From assembly GCF_024166365.1 (NCBI RefSeq), contig NC_064831.1, forward strand, positions 27,270,768 to 27,334,767: DNA of 64,000 nucleotides. Direction: 5' to 3'. Origin of the DNA: Elephas maximus indicus. Its lineage: Eukaryota > Chordata > Mammalia > Proboscidea > Elephantidae. The first letter of the stretch is position 1. Every line of letters starts with the position of its first letter. The position numbers and the translations under genes were made by a program. The notes under the pieces are model-generated. The model did not search any database, was not told the origin of the DNA, and was given only the letters and a program-made list of their open reading frames with translations. Below are positions 8,728 to 20,700 of the stretch, piece after piece.

Positions 8728-11700
8728 GTAAAGTATTTCAAAGCCCTTTTATTTTTCAATGATTTTGCAATTTAAACACTGTCATCGGAGTGATGGACTT
8801 GGAGTGATTCTAGAAACAGTGCATATATAAAGGAAGAGTACATCTGATCATGTCTGGGCTCCAGACTGCAACATTAGCACAGTATTATGTATGTTATTAG
8901 TAAGTTAAATGTTAAATCAACTTTTAAATCGCTGTTTTCAGGTAGAAATATAAAACCTTTTTTGGGGGAGTGGTGGCTGGAACATAACATTTTAAGTTTT
9001 CTCATTTGGGACTATCGTCATTTTGAACTAAGTCTCTAAATTTGCAGTATTGGTTATATTCTTTTTTGCAATATTCAGAAAGAAAAGCTCTTAAAAAGTA
9101 CCAGTTTCTTTCAAAATGCCAGTTTATAGCAAATCCTGTCTAAATTGAGTCCCACTTGTTTATTATTCTCTATGTCTAATTATAACGTGTATAATCTGTA
9201 ATTACTTGATGTAGTCTGTTGCCTCCTAGTTAAGCTCCAATCACAGTAGGGATCTTGTCTGTCATGTTCTGCACTGACTTTGAGCAAGGTTTGGGTGCCT
9301 GGTAAAGTAGGCTTTCAGTGAATGTTAGATGGATGAAACCTAAGTTTGAAGGCAGTCATTAAGCATTATTGTTCAAATAATGAATTCTAAATTTGAGACC
9401 TCCAAGTTCAGATGGGAATTGATTATAATTATCTCATTTCAGGATGAACTAGTAAAAGCAATTACAGCTCGCTCAGCCAGACAAAGGAGCTCTGAATACT
9501 CAGATGACTTTGACAGTGATGAGATTGGTATGTAAGAAAATGGAAAAGTAAACCACTTTTCTGCTTTTCTCTTCCTTTGTCAGATTTAGACTCTCAAAAA
9601 AATCACTTAAAATAATACAGATTATTTCACTGGGTTGTGATTTCCAACTCTCTAAGAGTAGAAAGCCACTCTTAATTTTCAGGAAGTTGTATAATTGCCC
9701 TTGGTTGATTCTGAATGTATAAAAATCAACTGACAGCAAGTTTGCAGCAAAGAGATGACTGTCATTGGTAAATCACCTTGGAAATGACAGGTTTGGCTTT
9801 CAGGTCAACCTTCTGGGGTCATCTACAGTTAGTAACTAGAGACCACAGAAGTAATTTTGGTACACATCAGGATCACCTGGAATGTTGATAAATCCAATTC
9901 TTTGGCTGTAACCCAAGTGACTCAGATATAGGATATCAGTTAAAAAAAGATTTTTTAAGTTTTATATGCACTATATTTATGATTTAATTACTCGATTCAT
10001 TTCAGTTTCTGTTGATTTCATAAGAATACTAACATTTTAGCCTTCATGTGTAAGTGTACAGTGTTCCAAATTTGAAGTTCAGTGTTTTATTCCTTTAGTA
10101 TTCAGTCACTGGCTAATTTTCTATGTAAAAAAACAAAAACAAAAAAAAACAGAGCAGAAGTTAAATGATTGATAAGTGGCTAAGTTAACATTCTTTATTA
10201 TTCTGTTAGTAGAGTCTAAAGCTCTGGTGTCGGTGGAATTGCAGTTCCAAAAGTTTTATGGAGAATAGTCTAATTAGCAAGTTACTAGTTAAAAATCTTC
10301 CATTTTCAAATATTTTTGATTTTATATGATCAAGTTTTATGCAAATAAAAATATAGAATTCAATGTCTAATTTAAATGTCCCAGGGCTGATTGTTTGAGC
10401 ATCCCTTGGATAACTTTTCCCGGAGCAAGCACAATACCTGACATATTTTAGGCACTCAAATATTTTTTGAATAAATTGATAACATTGAAATTTTTATTTC
10501 ATAAATGCCAATAAAAGTTATCTAAATTTGCTGTTTTCTAGAGCTATAGATCTATTTCTAAAATAAGTTTGTACCTATTCATGCTTGTAAATTCATTTCT
10601 GGTCTTTAAGGCTATCTTACTTATTTTGATTAAGGTAACTTTGTTGTTGTTAGCTGCAGTCTAGTTGGCCCCTGACTCATGGTGACCCCATACGTGTTTA
10701 AATGTTTTAAAATATGCCATTGAAGACATTTTTTTCTTTTATATTTTTTAGTGTCCTTAGGTGATTTCTCTGATACTTCAGTAGATGAAAATTCAGTTAA
10801 GAAAAACATGAATGATTTTCACATATCAGATGATGATGAAAAGAATTCCCCAAGACTGTCTTTTTTGAAAACCAAGAAATCAAAAAGTGATGTAATCAAA
10901 GGTGAGCTAGTATCCTCCATCAAAAACAATGAGGAAGTAGCACCCGATGGTTGTGAAGACACTGTTGTAAATTCCTTATCTCAGCCTCAAAATAAAAATC
11001 AGGAAGTTGAAAAAGAGAAAATGCAAGTGAAACCGAAACCCAGAATTCTTCCAATCAAAAGCATATCTTCAGGTCATTTATTTGGTTCAGGTAATAACTT
11101 CTTTTATGATTGTATCTTTTGAAAATATATTTTAAGATGAGTCACAAAATAGCTTTATATGATAGATATTTCATGTTTTGTAAATATTTACGGGGAAAAA
11201 AAATTCAGGGCTTAGGCTTTTCAGTTTTACAGACAAATCAAAGTAACAGAACCTTCGAGAAAAGCCATTAAGTCTGGTGTCAGTTGTTAAATTATTCTGG
11301 TGCCTGATGGAAGGCCAGCGCACCTTTCAGTCATCTGTAATTGAAGCTCCAGAAACACCTAGGCACAGCCTTGCCTAGGCCCATGAGTTTCAATTTTGCT
11401 TTTTAGGATAGAATTACGAAGAAATCTTTTCTAATCCACTTCATAATCCAGAGATTAGAGTAAAAGCAACACTGAAATTAGTATTTAAAACAATGATTTC
11501 CATACCAGCATTTTGCCAGAATTTTTTTGCCATTTGTATTATTTGAAAGGTGAGACTTCTGTTTCTATTGTTAAAGGAAAGGAATTCTCCATATGGTCTC
11601 TGTTCCTTAGGAAAACCCACTAACACTCAGTTTTCTGAGGGGAAGTTCCTGTGATCTGGGATCACAGTAGTTCTTTCCACAATTCCACTGAGGTTTTGGC

Positions 11701-14700
11701 TCAGGAGAGCAAAGTGGATTGGAGCAAGGTCCAACTCCTCTGAGGTCCCTGGGCTACCACACAGAAACAAGCATGTGCAAGGTCTTCCACTCTTCTTTCG
11801 GTTTTATAGAGGAGCAGTGCTGGTAAATGTTTTATGGGACATTGGTGGTTCAGTGATAGGATTCTCACCTCCCATGCAGGAGACCTGGTTCAATTCCCAG
11901 GCAAGGTGCCTCATGTGCAGCCATAACCTGCCTGTCAGTGAGGCTTGCATGTTGCCATGATGCCGAGCAGATTTCAGCAGAGCTTCCAGACTACAAAGAA
12001 CTAGGAAGAAAGGCCTGGTGATCTACTTCTGAAAATCAGCCAAGGAAAAGCCTGTGAATCACAAAGGTCCAGCCCCTAACCAACCACGGGGATGGTGAGG
12101 AACAGCAGTGTTTCCTTCTGTTATGCATCGGGCCACATGAGTGGGGGCCTGCCGACTCAGGGCAGCTAGCAACAACAACAAATAGTTCGTATTTTGCATA
12201 TTGAATGTTACTGGTTAACATCAGACAAAACTATTTCAGACATTTATTCTTACAAAGTTATTTGTAGAAATGTCTAAATACATTAGGTATTTGAAGTTTT
12301 AGGGAACCATCCTTTCTTCCCACGAGTCTTATTTTCTTTCAGATTAGGAGAGGATATGAGCCAGGCAAAGAACACTTGAATAGTGTAGACTTGGGAAAAA
12401 CAGAATTGGTGCTAGTTCCTACCCCACTGTCTATTAGTTATGTGTGACCTTGGCAGATGGTTAAGCGTATCTGTCCACACAAGGATAAAACCTGTTCTTG
12501 TCTTATAACATTGTTTTGAGAATTGAAGGATGTCTCAGAAGCTATAAAATGCTACAAAAATGCAAGCACAAGGCCTAATAAAGGACTTCCAGGAGTGTAC
12601 CTTCCCAGCGTAGTGAGTGGAATCAAAGATGGGAGAAAAAGGAAGCATAATTTAACTTCGGTAAAAATTTTTTTTAAATCCAGTGGTTGAATGCAGTAAT
12701 TCAGTATTTCCCAAAACACATTCTGCAGGTTGTTCCTGGTATTATTGGAGAACGCAGGGTTTTAAAAAACTTAAGCTGATTTCTTTATGACAGAACTCCT
12801 TGGAGCTTTTAATAAGGACGTCTGCGTGGCAAGTCTTCGAGAAGGCTAGAGTGGGCAGTGTTTCCTGCTTTTATTTGAGCTTAAAAGGACTTATTTTTGT
12901 GGATTGTGTTTTTTCTGATTTACCTTGATCTAAAAAGGTTTCATTAGATTAATAAGAAAATGATGAGCATATAGCAGTTAAAAATATGTCTGAGACAAGT
13001 GGCAGTATATAGTTAAAAATTTGTAATAGATAACAAAGCAATAATTATCTGTATGATACTTGAAAAAAAAAAGCCAGAGTTATGAATTAAACCAGCAGGT
13101 GGCACCAGGATTCTAAGTATTTTACATAAATTTGCAATTCAGCATTTTTAACAATCATTAGCTATTTGCTATCCTGTATATAAAATAAAAATAATTACCT
13201 AAATAGATAATCTTAAACATTTGGTTGTAAAACAAAGCATTTAAAAATGCGTAGGCTTTTTTTTTTTTTTTCCCTTTCTCAGAACTTGACAATACTTTTG
13301 GAAGTGAAATTTTGGTGTAAAATATATTAGAAGTCATATTTTTAGGTTTTTCGGCCTGGAGAATAAAAATAAATAAAAATTCTCCAGGCACAGAGGATTC
13401 ATTGAGTATCTCTTTCATGGAATATATGTTCATCCACTTACATTTTCTGCCTGTGTAACTGGTTGAAACCGAAGAAACGGGTGGGTCAAAAAATACTGTT
13501 TTTACAGGGTATTGTGTTGTGTTAGGTGGTGCATCTTGGAGGTGTGATTTTGTAAACCTTTTATCTCTTTTGGCTTTTGTACAGTGTGATAAGCCTTATA
13601 AGTATATTCCCGGGTTCCTTATTTGGAAACCCCGGTGGCATAGTGGTTAAAAGTTTGAATGCTAACCAAAAGGTCGGCTGTTCAAATCCACAAGCTGCTT
13701 CTTGGGAACCCTGTTGGGCGGTTCCACTGTGTCCTGTAGGGTCACTATGAGACAGAATCAACTAGACGGCAACTTTTTTGGCGGGGGGGTGGTTATTTGG
13801 GAATCGGCGTTTCTCTTGATGATTCCATGTACACGCAAATACTGCAGTTTCAGGCGCCATACATTGTATGCACCTTTTAAGAGATCTAGAAGATGATGGA
13901 AAGTCCAGAGGGACATGTGTGCCCCATAGAAGCCTATCCCAGTGTCCAGAGGGATATGTGTGCCCCACAGAACCCTACCCCAGAGTCCAGAGGGACATGT
14001 GCCCCACCGAACCCTACCCCAGAGTCCGAAGGGACATGTGTGCCACAGAGCCCTACCCCAGAGTCCAGAGGGACACGTGTGCCCCACAATGCCCCACTCT
14101 AGAGTCCAGAGGGACATATGTGCCACACAGAACCCTACCCCAGAGTGTAGAGGGACATGTGTGTCTCATGGAACCCTACCCCAGAGTCCAGAGGGACATG
14201 TGTGCCACAGAACCCTACCCCAGAGTGCAGAGGGACATGTGTGCCCCACAGAACCCTACTGTAGAGTGTAGACGGACATATGTGCCACAGAACACCACCC
14301 CAGAGTGCAGAGGGACATGTGTGTCTCACAGAACCCTACCCCAGAGTCCAGAGGGACATGTGCCCCACAGAACCATACCCCCAGAGTCCAGAGGGACATA
14401 TGTTCCCCACATAATATCTATCAAAATCCATATTTCATGACAAAATTTTGTAAATACTCCTTGATTTAGCATGCCTTTTTTTTTAATATTACAAGGATTG
14501 TACTGGAAACTAAGAATACAAAATTGAAAAGACATGGTACCGGTCCTTCAAGACTTTATGGTTCAGTGGGGAGATATATACAAGGTACAGAAAAAACACA
14601 GTCAAGTGGGCACATGTATTTGCCTGAAAGAATCACAGAAGGCTTCCTAGAGGGAATGACGGTAGCAGTAATAACAGCGGTGGATTATAGTAGCCACTGT

Positions 14701-17700
14701 CAGGACTCATGGTTGCAAGTGATCCAACTAAAACAAACATTAAGTGGAAAGGGGAATTTATCATCTTACTGAGCAAAGATGTGAGAAGTCCTTGCCTTAG
14801 GAGTGATTAGAATTAGGAAATCAGTACTTTTTGGGGGTCATCTGGATTATATTTTCTGCTCTTTACTCTGCCCTACCACCCTGACTGCCTGGCCCTCTCT
14901 TCTCCCTGCCTTCTTACTCACTCACTCAGTTTTCTTGGCCTTATTTTTCTCTGTTGGTTGGCTTCGTTTTCTCAGTCAGACCTTCACTTGGCTGGGCAGA
15001 AGTTCACCAGCAATCTCCATATGACATCCTTCCAACTTCATGATCTGAAAGGCATGGTCTCGTATCCTGCAACTCCAGTGGAAAAGTACTGGCACACTTC
15101 CCTGACCTCCCATGCCCACTTCTGGGCCAGCTGCTGTGAACAGGGGGACCGGAGATTCTGTGATAAGTTGGGAGGTGCATCCTGCCCTTCTCACTGAGTA
15201 TGGAGGAGATACTTGTTAATCACATGGGTGGAGTAGAGGAAAAACTACTCCAATGAAACAGGCCAAAAAAATTTTCACCACAATTTTTCATGTTTGTTGA
15301 GCACTTAACTATGCATCAGACGCTGTATTATGTATTTTACATGTATTTTATATTGATTACTTCACTGGGTCTCACAGCTACCTTAAACCAAAAACAAACC
15401 CATTGCCATTTAGTCAATTCCTACTCATAACAACTCTATAGGATAGGACAAAGTAGAACTGCCCCATAGGGTTTCCAAGAAGCTGGTGGATTTGAACTGC
15501 CAACCTTTTGGCTAGCAGTCAAACACTTAACCCACTGCACTACCAGGGCTCCACAGCTACCTTCCAAACCCATTACTGTTGAATCGATTCTGACTCATAG
15601 CGACCCGATAGGACAGAGTAGAACTGCCCCATAGAGTTTCCAAGGAGCGCCTGGTGAATTTGAACTGCTGACCTTTTGGTTAGCAGCCGTAGCTCTTAAC
15701 TACTATGCCACCAGTGTTTCCACAGCTACCTTAAAACAAAAAAACTAAACCCATTGCCATCAAGTCAATTCTGACTCATAGTGACCCTGTGGAGCTCTTA
15801 ATTTTTACCAGTGAGAAAGCCAGGGTGTATGGAAGTTAAATGATCTGTGAGTTACATGGCTGGGTGGTACAGTGGTTAAGTGCTTGGTTACTAACCAAAA
15901 GGTTGGTTTGAACCTGCCTGCTGCTGCACTGAAGAAAAGACCTGGCAATCTCCTGTGAAGATTACAGCCTAGGAAACCATATGGAGCAGTTTTACTCTAT
16001 CATACAGGGTTGCTGTGAGTTAGAATGGACTTGACAGCATACGACACAATAATATTAGCATAAAGGTTGACAGTTCACACCCACCTAGCAGCACTGTAGA
16101 AGAAACGCTTGGCAACTTGATTCCATAAACATTACAGCCACGTGGGGTCACCATGAGTCGGAATCTACTTGACAACAATGGGTTTGGTTTTTGTTTTTTT
16201 TACAGAGCTAGTAAGCATCAGAGCCAAGATTCAAATTTGACTTACCAACTCATTTTTGGAGGCTTTGAAAGATCTGTTTTTGTCAGGAGGAGAAACGGGG
16301 CATATGTTCTAGGCAGAGGCATTGGGTGACCTGCCTGCAAAACTGTTGTTAGCTTAGCGTTTCAGGAACACAGATTACAAAACAGGTGTGCCAGTAAACC
16401 AGGCTGCACAGGTAGCCCGGGCTAAGATCATGAAGGTCTTTCGTATTGTTCAAAAGCACGTAGGTGTTTGTTCTGTAGAATTGAATGGTGGGGAGCCACT
16501 GAAAGATTTTGCGGAAGGAAGTGACATGTTCTGACTTGTGTTTTATAAATGTCACTGAGGCAGTAATCTAGAAAAGAGGGCCAAGAGGAGCTGGCAGGGG
16601 AGATGGAGAAAGATCAGTGAGAGATTTAGCAAGTAGATTCAATAGGGTTACTGATGCTTTGGACACAGTAGAAGAAAGCGAGGGACCTAGGAGGGCTCTT
16701 GGATTTTTGGATTGAATATTTGATCAGAATTTAGGACGTGGTTAAAATTAGCAATGACACAGTTCTAGGGGTACCAATTTGGTATGGTTGTGGAATCTTT
16801 TTTACTAGCAGCATTCATAAATCTAGTTACAGGTACAGAGGAGCAAGGTGTCAATTAGCCCAGTTTTGAAGTTTTGTCAGGAAAAATGCATCGGTACAAC
16901 AATGGAGACATAAATATGGATGACAGGTAAAATTTAGGCAAAAAGCGTATACATGAAAAACACACCCTCATCATGTTTTTAGCACTGGAAGCATACCAGC
17001 ATAAATTCTTTTAAACTTAGGAGTCATGGAAATAGTGGTCGTGGAATGTTAATAGACTGATAGAGAAGTTTTATGGGATTAAAGAATGATGGCTGACCTG
17101 TCGTCTTGTTCTGTGTCTTCCCATGAGCGCTAGTGGTTCTGTGCCCTGCGTGCTAGCATGTGCCTTTGTCTTGTACTTCTGTTTAGAATTTTCTCCCTTA
17201 CCAACCTGATGAGTCCTTGCACAGGGCCATTTTCACTGTCTTGATTACAGACTCCAGTAATCTCAGTAACATGTACAGACTGTGTACCTGTATATTAGGT
17301 ACTCAGTGTTTGATGGACAAACCTCCTCACTTCATAGAGGAGAATGAAAGTATTAACTACCTTTGAATACTATGAAATATTCTGGAGGTTCATGACGTTG
17401 AAGAGTTAACTTCTCACAAGAATATACTAGTTCCTTCCAGGGTTACAGCTGTTTTTTGCTTGTGAACTGCTATGACTTCGTGTGGGCCTTACTGGAGCTC
17501 TGCGTAGAGAAGGGTGAGTCTCATCTAGACTCCCCAGGGGACAGAAGTAAGGTGCATGGGCACCGCAAGGGAATGTTGTGGGACCCTGGACATAGTTGAG
17601 ACCATGGCCATTTTTCTGTACACTCACATTAAAGCATTTTATTTCTTAACAGAAAACAACAGCCTCGACACAGATGCCCACTTTAAACCTTCACCTCGGC

Positions 17701-20700
17701 CAAGGAGCATGTTGAAAAAGAATAGCCCTGGAGAAGACACAGTAGGAGAAGATAAAGAAATTATCCTCGGTGAAGAAGTAGACACACGTTCTGCACCTTG
17801 TTCCCTCCCAGAAGCTGAGAGAGGATCCTCCTTTGAAGACCTGGATCCCAAGGTTAGCACCATTGCTCAACCGTTGAATTGTGTTCTTGAATTCAGGCCT
17901 TTTTTGGATCTGATTTATTCTGAGAAGGAAATAACGGGTAGCTGCTAACCCCCTTTTCCTCATCTACTCCTCTGCAGCATGGGTGTGTAAGGGTCTGCTC
18001 TCTGGGGGTTGTGCAAAAGGAGGAGCTCCTTCGTACTGGGCCTAAATGCATGAGTCTTTCTAATCTAGACCCCAAGTACTGGGAAGCACAGTAGGCTGCT
18101 GATTCAGATCCTGCTCTGCAGTTCAGCTTTGCCTGTGAAGGTGACAGCTTAAGCCATAGCTGTCTGATTCACACTTTAATTTCGTAAATTTGTTCTGAAT
18201 CTCAGGAGAGGAGAAGGTATCATTTATTAAACTCAGTTTTATACTTCATAGAATTATCTGGCTAATTGGATACCTAACTTTAAGTGCTACTTTCTAGTAT
18301 TTTTATGTCCATTGATTAAAAAAAAAAATGCTCCTAGAAGTTTTACAGTAACATCATACTATGCCACAATTTAGTAGACAAGTATCTAATGAGAATCCCA
18401 TCATCAATTAACAACTGTGACCATCTCAATTTCTTTCTAAGCTGTTTTGTACATTTGTTTTATCATATTTTCCGTGTCAGCTTTCAGAATGTTTTGTATA
18501 ATCCTTTTTGTTTGTTTCTCAGTGTTAGGTCATGAAGTGTTTCCATGTTGCTAGATGACCTTGGACCGTGTTCACTTTAATGGCTACAGCATAGTCCATG
18601 TCTTAGAATTATTCTCCAAGTGTTGGGTGTTTTGGATACTTCTATTTTTAACAATATAAATTTCCCATATTTCTAGTTATAAAAATATTTCTGACTGTGC
18701 TCTGATCTTCTCGACTCCCACCTCCTCAGGGATGTCTCATTTAATTTTTATCTATCCCTTCTCTCTCAGCATTTGCTTTCCACTGGTTTCTTTCCATCCA
18801 CACTTGACCATGCTCAAGCCTGTTTTCCTCTAAGTACTGTTTTAGCAGCACCCCAGATTTTTTGATACGTTTTATTTATATTACCATTTCTTTAAATATA
18901 TTTTCTGATTTCCCTTGTGATCTCTTATTTGACCAATTGATTATTTGGTGACATATGATTTTATTCCTAAATATTTAGGGCTTCTTTTAATATGCTTTTG
19001 TTATTGATTTGTAATTTCATTCTATTGTGATTGGAGAATGCGCCTTATATGATTTTAATTTTTAAAATGTTGATATTTGTTTTATCCCAGCTTTGATGTA
19101 TCTTGTGAAAGCTCCATTTGCAAAGACAGTGTGTTCTGCAGGTGTTGTGTATCATGATCTGTAATTGTGGTTTGGTCAGAAGGTGGCTGGTAATGTCGTT
19201 CAGATCTTCCGTATCCTTACTGAGTTTTTTGTCTAGTTGATCTATCAGTTACCAACCTAAAAAAGCAAAAACCAAACCAAACCCATTGTCGTTGAGTTGA
19301 TTCCGACCTGTAGTGACCCTTTACGACAGGGTAGAAGTGCCCCGTAGAGTTTCCAAGGAGCCCCTGGTGGATTTGAACTGCAGATCTATTGGTTAACAAC
19401 CGTAGAACTTACCCACTATGCCACCAGCATTTCCAGCCTGAGGCGTGTTAAAATCCCCAGTTAAGTTTGTGATTTATCTGCATTTTCCCTTTAGTTCTGT
19501 ACTTCTAAACTCTGTTATTACACACATACACATTTATTATATTATGTCTCCTTGGTGTATCGACACTTTTTACCATTATTAAATATTTCTATCTCTATCA
19601 TGGTCTGTTTTGTCTGATACGTCAGCTTTCTTATATGATTAGTGTTTACATGGAATATCTTTTTCTATCCTTTTCAAACTACTGGTATCTTTGTCTTTAA
19701 GTGCACAATAACATTTGATGTCACTGTTTTTTAGCAATCTGTTTACCAGTGTTTAGTTCATTTGCTTTTGAGGTAGGCACTGATACAGCTGGATTTAGGG
19801 CCAGCAGTTTACGGTTTGTTTTCTATTTTATCTGTATTTTCATTTCTCTGTTCCTCCTTTCTTGCCTTTTTTTGGAGAGTTGGTTGTGTATTTTTTAGTT
19901 TTTCCTCATTATTTCTCTGTTGACTTTTTAGCTAAACCTATTTGCATTATTTTTTTCATGGTTGCTCTGAGAATGACAGTATGCATCTAAAAATTATCAC
20001 AATCTACCGAGAGTCAATATCGCATCATTTCACATTTAATGTAGGAAACCTTGCAGCAACATGGTTCCAGACACTCCGTCATCACTGTGGTATTGATGTC
20101 ATATATATCACACCTGCATATGGTCTCATCCCCATAATACAGTGTTACAACTTTGCTTTAAAGAGCCTTTTAAACTCTTTGTCATAAGCTTCTAAGGAAA
20201 TTAAAAGAAGAAAAGAATAAACATTTTTGATTTTCTTAAATATACTTACCATTTCTGGGCATCTTCATTCTTTCCTGTGACCCAGGATATCATCTGGTGT
20301 CATTTGCCTTCTGTCCTAGGAACTTATTTTTCCAGTTCTTGTAATGATGTTTGCCAGTGATAGATTCTCTCAGTTTGTATTTATCTCAAAAATCATTATT
20401 TAATCGTCATTTTTGGAGGCTGGTTTAGCTGAATCTGTACTTGTGGACTGACAGTTCCTCATACCCTCCACCTGTTCTTTATAGGTTTTCATTGTTTCTG
20501 TTGAGAATTCAGCAATCATTCATTTTGTTGTCCTTGTATATGTAACATATTGGTTTTTTCTGACTGCTTTTAAGAAAATTTTTTAAGGTTTTTGTCTTTT
20601 TTGTTTGAATTGCAGCAAATTGACTGAGATGCCTATGTCTGGTTTTCTTTGTATTTATCCTACTTGGAGTTTATTGAGCTACCATCTACATTTTTTTTCT

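Larger units (their letters stand above)
15285..16250 (-). repeat. MIR SINE split by several AfroSINE insertions
   Basis: Pieces of one antisense MIR lie at 15285-15384 (ttgagcacttaactatgcat), 15794-15852 (ttaccagtgagaaagccag) and 16201-16250 (acagagctagtaagcatcag). Between them lie five AfroSINE segments. Joining the three pieces gives the order of the MIR core. Confidence 0.7.

Noticed and set aside
11840-11912. tRNA-Gly gene
   Set aside because: The tRNA-like head is followed by a SINE body and tail; the acceptor stem is not closed and the arms have mismatches.
13868-14440. 190-codon ORF on the + strand
   Set aside because: Produced by a minisatellite whose unit lacks stop codons; neighbouring frames are open too and unit lengths vary, so no constant peptide repeat is kept.
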